This document shows, in pieces, positions 7,289 to 14,130 of a stretch of DNA of 64,000 nt. A model generated the notes under the pieces. The model did not search any database. It was not told the origin of the DNA and was given only the letters and a program-made list of their open reading frames with translations. The DNA comes from Candidatus Binatia bacterium. GTDB lineage: Bacteria; Desulfobacterota; Binatia; Bin18. The stretch spans positions 62,001 through 126,000 of the forward strand of contig JAJEFA010000020.1 in assembly GCA_022820725.1 (NCBI GenBank), read 5' to 3'. Numbering within the stretch: position 1 is the first letter of the stretch; every line of letters begins with the position of its first letter. Made by a program: the position numbers and the translations under genes.

Positions 7289-9043
7289 ATGGATCACCCA
7301 CGACATATACTTGTTGGCGTCGCCTGGCCGTACGCAAACGGCGAACAACACATCGGCCATATTGCCGGCGCCTATCTTCCACCTGATGTATTCGCCCGCT
7401 TCCAACGTATGCGCGGCAACCATGTTCTGATGGTGAGTGGCTCCGACACGCACGGCACTCCTATCACCGTCCGGGCCGAGGCCGAGGGGGTCAGCCCGGC
7501 TGAAATTGTTGACCGGTTTCATGCCACGTTTGTTGACAGCTACCTCAAGCTTGGTCTGACGTTCGACCTGTTCACCCATACGGATACCCAGAACCACTGG
7601 GATGTGACGCAGGATATTTTTCGCACCCATCTTGAGGGGGGCTATATCTACCAGGACAGCCAGCAGCAATTGTATGACGCCCAGGCAAACCGTTTTCTGC
7701 CCGACCGTTATGTTGAGGGCAACTGTCCGTTCTGTGACTATGACGAAGCGCGCGGGGACCAGTGTGATCAGTGCGGGCGCACCTACGAAGCGGTCGAGCT
7801 CAAAAACCCGCGCTCACGGATTACCGGGAACACGACCCTTGAAGTCCGTGCGACCGAGCATTACTTCCTGGATTTGTCGAAACTCCAGGAACCGTTGCGA
7901 TCCTGGCTGCAGGACGGCAAAACGCACTGGCGTCCGAATGTTATCCATTTTGCGCGCACCCAGGTCGAACAAACGGAACTGCGTGGCCGCCCGATTACCC
8001 GCGACATGGAGTGGGGCGTGGCAATCCCGCTGCCGAACACGGAAGGGAAATGTATCTATGTCTGGTATGATGCGGTCATCGGCTATCTGAGTGCGGCAAA
8101 AGAATGGGCTCAACTCAACCGCGACGCCGAACAGTGGCGACAGTGGTGGGACGCCGATACCAACCCCCAGGCTCGTATCTATAACTTTATCGGCAAGGAC
8201 AATATTCCCTTTCATGCCATGATGTGGCCGGCGATGCTGATTGGCTACCAGAGCCTGAATCTGCCCTATGATGTTCCGGCCAACGAATACCTGAATATGT
8301 ACGGCCGGAAGTTCAGTAAAAGTCAGGGGCGGATTATCAGTATCCTGGACGTGCTCGAACGCTATCAGGCTGATGCATGGCGGTACGCGCTCACCGCCAT
8401 TGCACCGGAAGCAAACGATGTGGACTTTACCTGGGACGATTTTGTGGAACGCGTCAATAACGAACTGGTGGCGAATTGGGGGAATTTGGTGAACCGGGTG
8501 TTGGGTTTTGCCTATAAGCGGTGGGAGGGCGTTATCCCCGAACCGGGGCCGTTGAGTGAAAAAGAGCAGGACCTGCTTGATGAAGTCAAAGCTGGGTTCC
8601 GCAGCGTTGGGGATTTGTACGACAGTGTGAAACTCAAAGCCGCCATGCAGGAAGTCCGACGCCTGAGCCAACGGGCAAACCAGTATCTGCACGACGCCGC
8701 GCCCTGGAGTACGATCAAGACAGACCCGCAACAAGCCGCCACGTCCGTCTATGTGGCACTGCAAGCTATTGACTGGTTGAAAATTCTTTGGGCCCCCATA
8801 CTGCCCCACACCAGCCAACAGCTCCACGAGTTGCTCGGCTATGACGGTCAGCTCTTTGGCCGTCAGTATACGCAGCCCGTCAAAGACGCCCGAGGTGAGC
8901 ATCTCGTGCTGCGCTATGACAACAGCGCAGCTATTGGCCGGTGGGAAGCAGGAACGCTCGCTCCAGGTCAGACGCTACGGCAGCCCACGCCATTATTTGT
9001 CAAACTCGACGAAAATGTGCCGGAGCAAGAGGCGGCGGGTTAA
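7289..9043 (+). CDS. metG: Methionyl-tRNA synthetase
   Basis: A 584-residue class I synthetase that charges tRNA-Met. The HIGH signature is seen as QHIGHIAGAY near residues 20-29. The connective-peptide zinc site has CPFCDYDEARGDQCDQCG near residue 150. The signature KFSKSQGRI is the KMSKS-type loop that contacts ATP. The start at 7289 has GAGGAGA upstream; an in-frame ATG at 7238 lies inside holB and is rejected. The protein ends shortly after the anticodon-binding domain and has no C-terminal EMAP-II-like tRNA-binding domain, so it belongs to the shorter, possibly monomeric, form. tatD follows after 18 nt. Confidence 0.95.
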   Translation: MDHPRHILVGVAWPYANGEQHIGHIAGAYLPPDVFARFQRMRGNHVLMVSGSDTHGTPITVRAEAEGVSPAEIVDRFHATFVDSYLKLGLTFDLFTHTDTQNHWDVTQDIFRTHLEGGYIYQDSQQQLYDAQANRFLPDRYVEGNCPFCDYDEARGDQCDQCGRTYEAVELKNPRSRITGNTTLEVRATEHYFLDLSKLQEPLRSWLQDGKTHWRPNVIHFARTQVEQTELRGRPITRDMEWGVAIPLPNTEGKCIYVWYDAVIGYLSAAKEWAQLNRDAEQWRQWWDADTNPQARIYNFIGKDNIPFHAMMWPAMLIGYQSLNLPYDVPANEYLNMYGRKFSKSQGRIISILDVLERYQADAWRYALTAIAPEANDVDFTWDDFVERVNNELVANWGNLVNRVLGFAYKRWEGVIPEPGPLSEKEQDLLDEVKAGFRSVGDLYDSVKLKAAMQEVRRLSQRANQYLHDAAPWSTIKTDPQQAATSVYVALQAIDWLKILWAPILPHTSQQLHELLGYDGQLFGRQYTQPVKDARGEHLVLRYDNSAAIGRWEAGTLAPGQTLRQPTPLFVKLDENVPEQEAAG

Positions 9044-9061
9044 CGGGGAGAGCCGTCGACG

Positions 9062-9841
9062 ATGCGCTTGGCCGATTCGCACTGTCATCTGACCGATACG
9101 CGGTTTGACGAAGACCGGACTGCCCTCCTGACCCGTGCGCGCCAAGCCGGCATCGAACGTTTTATTACGATTGGAGCGACGGGCGAATTTTGGCACAACG
9201 AAAAAGCCGTAGCTCTAACACAGGAACATACCGATGTTTTTGCCACGGTGGGTGTGCACCCGCACAATGCCGAAACGATTACCCCGGAAACCTATGACCA
9301 CCTCCGGCGCTTGGCCCAGGAGCCCAGGGTTGTCGGGTTGGGTGAGACCGGCTTGGACTTTTACTACGAGTATTCTCCCCGCGTAGCGCAGCGGAGGCAT
9401 TTCCGCACTTTCATCCAACTCGCGCTCGAACTCGACTTGCCGCTCTCCATGCATGTCCGTGAAGCCTACGCTGAGGCCGCCGATATTCTCCGTCAAGAAG
9501 GCGGTGACCGAGTCCGAGGTGTCATGCACTGCTTCACCGGTACTGCATCAGAAGCCGAGGCCCTGCTGGCCCTGGGCTTATCCCTCTCGTTCAGTGGGAT
9601 TGTGACGTTCAAGAGTGCACAGGACCTGCGTGCAGTCGTGCCTCTTGTGCCCATGGACCGGCTGCTCATTGAGACCGATTGCCCGTATCTGGCCCCTGTG
9701 CCATACCGCGGCCGGCGGAACGAGCCCGCCTATGTCTCTCAGGTGGCGGCAACGATTGCCCAACTCAAAGCCGTGCCGCTTGAAGAGGTGGCGCAGGCCA
9801 CGTGGTGCAATACCGCGCGCCTCTTTCGGCTTGATGCCTAA
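9062..9841 (+). CDS. tatD: TatD family metal-dependent hydrolase
   Basis: A 259-residue TIM-barrel metal-dependent DNase of the TatD/YcfH family. Metal ligands are visible in DSHCHLTD (residues 5-12), GLGETGLDFYY, LPLSMHVREAY, MHCFTGT and the late IETDCPYLAP. Family members act as 3'-5' exonucleases in DNA repair and turnover. It ends a four-gene run with tmk, holB and metG, a widely conserved arrangement. Its stop overlaps the stop of the convergent fur gene by 4 nt. Confidence 0.93.
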   Translation: MRLADSHCHLTDTRFDEDRTALLTRARQAGIERFITIGATGEFWHNEKAVALTQEHTDVFATVGVHPHNAETITPETYDHLRRLAQEPRVVGLGETGLDFYYEYSPRVAQRRHFRTFIQLALELDLPLSMHVREAYAEAADILRQEGGDRVRGVMHCFTGTASEAEALLALGLSLSFSGIVTFKSAQDLRAVVPLVPMDRLLIETDCPYLAPVPYRGRRNEPAYVSQVAATIAQLKAVPLEEVAQATWCNTARLFRLDA

Positions 9842-10302
9842 CCGTTGAAGGAACGCCCCTGAAGCGGATCAAGACTTTCGCGGCATTCTTTGCAAATCCC
9901 GTAGATTTCCATCTTGTGCGTGGTCGCTACAAAGTCGTAGCGCTGCGCAAGTTCTTCCTGGAGTTCTTCAATCCGGGGCTGGACGAATTCGATAATGCGC
10001 CCACAGCGCTCGCAGATCAGATGGTCGTGATGCCGTTCGGCTTCAACATTCTCAAAGCGGGCCTGTCCGTCGGCAAAATGGCGTTCCTCGGCGAGCCCGC
10101 ACTCTTTGAGTAATTTGAGGGTCCGGTAGACGGTGGCATAGCCCACCCGCGGATTGACCTGGCGAACTTCGCTATAGAGTTCTTCTACGCTGATATGGCG
10201 AGTGATCGAGAAAAAGACGCGGGCGATGTCTTCTCGTTGAGCAGTGGCCTTGAGCCCCTGCTCTTTGATCCAGAGCCGAAAGGTATCAAGCCGCTCACTC
10301 AT
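9838..10302 (-). CDS. fur: Fur family transcriptional regulator
   Basis: A 154-residue metal-responsive repressor. The N-terminal winged helix includes LKATAQREDIARVFF and VGYATVYRTLKLLKECGLA (recognition helix near residues 53-70). The metal-binding C-terminal half has ERHHDHLICERCGRIIEF and ends with CKECRE, giving two CxxC zinc-type pairs. The HHDHLIC motif is usual in Fur. It overlaps the upstream small gene by the ATGA at 10299-10302, so the two are translationally coupled, and it converges on tatD. Iron is the likely effector, but Zur or PerR function cannot be excluded. Confidence 0.92.
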   Translation of the reverse strand: MSERLDTFRLWIKEQGLKATAQREDIARVFFSITRHISVEELYSEVRQVNPRVGYATVYRTLKLLKECGLAEERHFADGQARFENVEAERHHDHLICERCGRIIEFVQPRIEELQEELAQRYDFVATTHKMEIYGICKECRESLDPLQGRSFNG

Positions 10303-10619
10303 GATGGCTGGTCTCCTGTTATGCCCGCGAAAAGATGACGGATTGACGGTGATAGTGCCTGCGTATCAACCTCGCGTTGCGAGAGTTCATCGAGCAGGAT
10401 GTCAACCCGTTCGGTCACCGGGCGGTCTCGGTCGAGGAAGACGACGTCTTGATCGTGCACCCGGCACCCCCCGCCACGAACGCGATACCCAACTTCGCGC
10501 AGCAGCTTTTCCTCTCGAACCTGAATACCCAGCCGTGTCGCGACTTCTTTCAGCTCTCCGAGCGTCGCGTTCTCTTGTCTCCCACCACTGCCCCGACCAC
10601 CCATCTTCTTCTTTGCCAT
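10299..10619 (-). CDS. Hypothetical protein encoded upstream of fur
   Basis: A 106-residue soluble protein with no family name that I can give with confidence. It starts with a basic, glycine-rich segment (MAKKKMGGRGSGGRQEN). A compact domain then contains GYRVRGGGCRVHDQDVVFLD and RPVTERVDILLDELSQREV. Proteins with a similar GGLCRVxGxxxVIL...ERVxxLxEAL pattern occur in deltaproteobacteria (from memory). The ATG at 10619 is preferred over one at 10658 because the extra residues look noncoding; no strong ribosome-binding site is visible. The 4-nt overlap with fur suggests a joint transcript and possibly a joint role. Confidence 0.7.
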   Translation of the reverse strand: MAKKKMGGRGSGGRQENATLGELKEVATRLGIQVREEKLLREVGYRVRGGGCRVHDQDVVFLDRDRPVTERVDILLDELSQREVDTQALSPSIRHLFAGITGDQPS

Positions 10620-10772
10620 AGTTCTATTGTGACCAAGGCCAGAAAACTTGTAAAGCACTAAATTCTTTGGTCAAGCTTTCCCCCTTGCGAGCTTGCATCT
10701 GGATCGGTAATATTCGCTAACCGAACGGTCAGCACATGAGGCCGAAGGAGCAAAAGGCCCGACAGGAAAGAT

Positions 10773-11771
10773 ATGCGGTTTCCATTACATATCACGACCG
10801 ACATGATCAAGTGGCAGCTCAAGAACAAGCTGCGCGGCCAGTCCCGTTACCCTGTCGTGCTCATGCTCGAGCCCCTATACACCTGTAATTTGGCCTGTGT
10901 GGGATGTACGCCGGAACGGCACCAGGGCGATCTCAAAGATCGACTCTCTTTGGAGCAATGCTTTGATGCGGTGGATCAGTCCGGCGCGCCGGTGGTGTCG
11001 ATTTGTGGTGGGGAACCAACCGTGTATCCGGAGTTGCCGGAGCTGGTCGAAGGCATTATTAACCGCAAGCGCCACATCTATCTGTGTACCAACGGGATTT
11101 TACTGGAGCGATTTTACAACAAAGGGAAGCCGCATAAGCGCCTGTCCATCAACGTGCATCTGGATGGCATGCGCGACACCCATGACTTTGTATGTGACAA
11201 GCCTGGCGTCTTTGACAAGGCCGTTGAAATGATCAAGCTCGGTAAACAGCTCGGCTACTCCATGTGTACCAACACCACGGTGTTCCGCGAAACCAGCATG
11301 GAAGAGATCGAAGAGATGTGTGAGATGCTGACCGAGCTCGGAGTGGACGGCATCATGGTTTCGCCCGGCTATCATTACGAGGCGCTCAAGACCAACCACT
11401 TTTTGTATCGGGACGAGATTCACCAGAAGTTCAAACACGTGCTGAAACTGTCCGAGCGCTACAAGATCTCGCTCACCCCGCTGTTCCTCGAATTCGCCGC
11501 CGGCGAACGCGACTATCCCTGTACACCGTGGGGCAATGTCACCCGGACACCCTTTGGCTGGAAGGACCCGTGCTATCTCATCGGCAAGAAATATTTCAAG
11601 ACCTGGGACGAGTTCTGGAACGGAGTGGATTGGGACTACTGGGAAAAACGCGAAGACGACCTGTGCCAGAACTGTCTCATGCACTCCGGCTTTGAAGCCT
11701 CGGTCATGCGCAAACTGCCCGAGAGCCCGCAGGACATGCTCCGCATGGCCAAGTGGATGATGGCGGCGTAA
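10773..11771 (+). CDS. hpnH: Adenosyl-hopene transferase HpnH (radical SAM)
   Basis: A 332-residue radical SAM enzyme. The cluster motif is CNLACVGC near residues 35-42, following LMLEPLYT. SICGGEPTVYPEL is the SAM-binding GGEP segment, and LSINVHLDG is typical of HpnH. HpnH joins a 5'-deoxyadenosyl radical to diploptene, the first step in making C35 hopanoids such as bacteriohopanetetrol. The C-terminal region has further cysteines (CTPWGN, CYLIG, CQNCLMHSG) as in SPASM-like members. No squalene-hopene cyclase or other hpn gene is in the window. The ATG follows GACAGGAAAGAT. Confidence 0.9.
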   Translation: MRFPLHITTDMIKWQLKNKLRGQSRYPVVLMLEPLYTCNLACVGCTPERHQGDLKDRLSLEQCFDAVDQSGAPVVSICGGEPTVYPELPELVEGIINRKRHIYLCTNGILLERFYNKGKPHKRLSINVHLDGMRDTHDFVCDKPGVFDKAVEMIKLGKQLGYSMCTNTTVFRETSMEEIEEMCEMLTELGVDGIMVSPGYHYEALKTNHFLYRDEIHQKFKHVLKLSERYKISLTPLFLEFAAGERDYPCTPWGNVTRTPFGWKDPCYLIGKKYFKTWDEFWNGVDWDYWEKREDDLCQNCLMHSGFEASVMRKLPESPQDMLRMAKWMMAA

Positions 11772-11813
11772 GCTCCTCCCGCCCACATCTCGTTTCTCTT
11801 TTCCGCTAGGGAT

Positions 11814-11833
11814 GGGGAGGGTATTTCCTCCCC
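11814..11833. other. Hairpin between hpnH and the SprT-like gene
   Basis: GGGGAGG at 11814-11820 and CCTCCCC at 11827-11833 form a 7-bp perfect stem with a GTATTT loop. No T-run follows on the plus strand, so it is not a classical terminator. It could be an attenuating leader hairpin or a 3'-end processing structure. Confidence 0.4.
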
Positions 11834-11867
11834 CCAGACAACCTCAGACCACGACAGGGGAAAACCC

Positions 11868-12290
11868 ATGGGAGCCACCCGCTCCACTCTTTCCACCTGG
11901 AAAGATCGCAAGCGCCACAGGGCCACCGCCGCCCAGCTCGCCGAGTGGGAGGAGCAGTACCAGCGGCACTTCGAAGATTTCAACCGCAAGTACTTCGCCA
12001 ATACGCTGCCCTCATACCGCGTCACGCTTCATGACCCGCTCATTGTCCCTGGGATACCTGCCGCGATGAGCAAACACATAGCTGGTTACTGCGACAAGAA
12101 ACGATGCCGAATTTTATTGGAGGCTTTTCCTTTCCCCAAGGGGGAAGGCATCCTGCTGCACGAAATGGCCCATATAGCGACCAACGTGCACCACGGCCCG
12201 CTCTTCCGCCAGGAAATGACCCGCCTGGCCGCTCTGGGTGCTCCGCTCGGCCCGGTCAACCTTGCGACCTACGTGACGGATGGGCCGTAG
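11868..12290 (+). CDS. SprT-like zinc metalloprotease
   Basis: A 140-residue protein. The zinc-protease motif LLHEMAHIATNVHHGPLF (about residues 95-112) gives HExxH plus a downstream His, as in the SprT/WSS1 family. The N-terminal helix EWEEQYQRHFEDFNRKYF followed by LPSYRVTL matches the SprT-like fold. Family members are implicated in processing DNA-protein crosslinks; the substrate is unknown here. The ATG at 11868 has CAGGGGAAAACCC before it. It lies alone between hpnH and an alcohol dehydrogenase. Confidence 0.82.
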   Translation: MGATRSTLSTWKDRKRHRATAAQLAEWEEQYQRHFEDFNRKYFANTLPSYRVTLHDPLIVPGIPAAMSKHIAGYCDKKRCRILLEAFPFPKGEGILLHEMAHIATNVHHGPLFRQEMTRLAALGAPLGPVNLATYVTDGP

Positions 12291-12432
12291 CGACCCGCTT
12301 GGTAGGCCAATTTTGCAGGTGCGGGGTACCTACAAAGTATGAATCTTTTAGGCGTCCAGTCTGGCTTGCCGCAAAATCCTGTCCTGGCATAATGGTCCAG
12401 GTTCGCTTGGCAGAAAGGAAACTCTCCGCATT

Positions 12433-13476
12433 ATGCCCACCATGAAAGTCGCTCGTTTGTACGACTCAACCGATATTCGTTTTGAAGACGACCCTATCCC
12501 CACTGTTGGGCCGGGCGAAGCGCTGGTCAAGACGCGGACGTGCGGGATTTGCTCGGGCGATGTGATGGGCTGGTATATGAAGAAAAAGGCCCCGCTGGTG
12601 TTTGGGCATGAGCCTGCGGGTGAAATCGTTGAAATCGGCGAGGGAGTGGAGGACTTTCAGCCCGGAGATCGGGTGTTCGCCCATCATCACGCTCCATGTT
12701 TTTCGTGCCGGGCGTGTCAACGTGGCGAGTTTGTCCAATGTCCAACGTGGCGGGCAACAAAGATTGTTCCCGGTGGAATGGCTGAATACTTCATCGTACC
12801 TAAGGACAATTTGTCCGGCGACACCTTACGCCTGCCTGAGAAGATGTCGTTTGCCGACGGCTCTTTGGTCGAACCCACGGCCTGTGCGGTCAAATCCCTG
12901 CGGCGCTCGGGATTTCAGGCCGGCGACAGTGTTTTTGTGATCGGACTCGGCATTATGGGGCAGTTGCATGTTGCCCTGGCAAAACATGCTGGGGCTCGAA
13001 CCATTATTGGAACAGACTTCGTCCCCTATCGCTGTACAAAGGCGTGTGAACTCGGCGCTGATCTCGCGCTGAATCCGCACGACGTGAAAGATGGCAATAT
13101 CGAGAACGCGCTACGGGAATATACCCAAGGCGAGATGGCCGAGGTCGTCATTGTCGGACCGGGTTCGATCGAAGCCATGCAACTCGGTCTGCGCTGTGCG
13201 GCCAAAGGCGGAACCGTGGTGCTGTTCACGGCCAGCAAACCGGACGACACGCTGACCTTCTCGCCCAACGATCTGTATTTTAACGAAGTCCGCCTGATCC
13301 CCAGCTATTCCTGCGGACCGAACGATACCCGCGAGGCCCTCCGGCTGGTTCAGGACGGCGTCATTACGGCAGAGAAATTCATTACCCATCGTTTCCCGTT
13401 TGAGCAACTCCACGCAGCCTATCGCAACGCCGCTGAAGCGCGGGACTCACTCAAGACGATCATTGAGTTTGTCTGA
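12433..13476 (+). CDS. Zinc-dependent medium-chain alcohol/sorbitol dehydrogenase
   Basis: A 347-residue medium-chain dehydrogenase. The catalytic zinc region contains TCGICSGDVMG and FGHEPAGEIVEIG (GHE motif). The structural zinc site has four cysteines in CFSCRACQRGEFVQC near residue 96-110. The nucleotide-binding segment VFVIGLGIMGQLHVALAKH (about 177-195) is the Rossmann GxGxxG. It oxidises an alcohol or polyol with NAD(P); the substrate is unknown. The ATG at 12433 or 12442 could be used; GAAAGGAAA lies upstream. A cupin gene follows after 8 nt, so the two are likely co-transcribed. Confidence 0.88.
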   Translation: MPTMKVARLYDSTDIRFEDDPIPTVGPGEALVKTRTCGICSGDVMGWYMKKKAPLVFGHEPAGEIVEIGEGVEDFQPGDRVFAHHHAPCFSCRACQRGEFVQCPTWRATKIVPGGMAEYFIVPKDNLSGDTLRLPEKMSFADGSLVEPTACAVKSLRRSGFQAGDSVFVIGLGIMGQLHVALAKHAGARTIIGTDFVPYRCTKACELGADLALNPHDVKDGNIENALREYTQGEMAEVVIVGPGSIEAMQLGLRCAAKGGTVVLFTASKPDDTLTFSPNDLYFNEVRLIPSYSCGPNDTREALRLVQDGVITAEKFITHRFPFEQLHAAYRNAAEARDSLKTIIEFV

Positions 13477-13484
13477 GGAAGGTT

Positions 13485-13958
13485 ATGCCCGCTTCTAAAA
13501 GTCGCCTCATTTGCGCGCAAAAAGACCACACTCCTTACACTTGGTCCGAGGTCGAATGTGAAGCCTACAAGCAGGGGCAGGAAGCGGGGCGAGAGTGGAA
13601 AAGCATTGTCCGCCAGGTGCTGGTGGGCAAACAGGCCGAAGAGACCAGCTTTCATCTACGCTATTTTGAGCTCGAACCGGGCGGCTACTCCAGCTTGGAG
13701 AAACATGCCCACGCGCATGTGGTGATTGCCGTGCGTGGGCAGGGGCGGGTGGTGCTGAACGATAAAGCCCGGGAGATGCAGGCGCTTGATACCGTGTATG
13801 TTGCTCCCTGGACCCCCCATCAGTTTCTGGCTGACGGCGATGAACCCTTTGGTTTTTTCTGCATCGTCGACGCGGAGCGCGACCGTCCCCAGCCCGTCTC
13901 TCCGCGGGAAGGTCGGCTCGCTCAGGCCGCAGGTGCACAATCCGATATGCCTGACTGA
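13485..13958 (+). CDS. Single-domain cupin protein
   Basis: A 157-residue cupin. The metal motif 1 is seen as GGYSSLEKHAHAHVVIAVRG (about residues 64-83) with three His, and motif 2 as YVAPWTPHQFLADGDEP (about 105-121). Small cupins of this type act as isomerases, dioxygenases or sensors; no function can be assigned. It follows the alcohol dehydrogenase by 8 nt. The AGGAAGGTT before its ATG is a good ribosome-binding site. Confidence 0.82.
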   Translation: MPASKSRLICAQKDHTPYTWSEVECEAYKQGQEAGREWKSIVRQVLVGKQAEETSFHLRYFELEPGGYSSLEKHAHAHVVIAVRGQGRVVLNDKAREMQALDTVYVAPWTPHQFLADGDEPFGFFCIVDAERDRPQPVSPREGRLAQAAGAQSDMPD

Positions 13959-14130
13959 GTCCCTGGCAGTGCTGATAGCCTGCCGGTGTTCGCTGCTCAA
14001 ATCTTCCCCCTTTGCCGCCAAGAAAGGAGCTATGCTAGAAGGGGGTGGGTCGTACAGATCACCGATGCCATATCAGACCCTACCCGGTAGGAATGAGTGC
14101 CTGGGGTGAGGGGGAAGGACGAGGAAGAGT

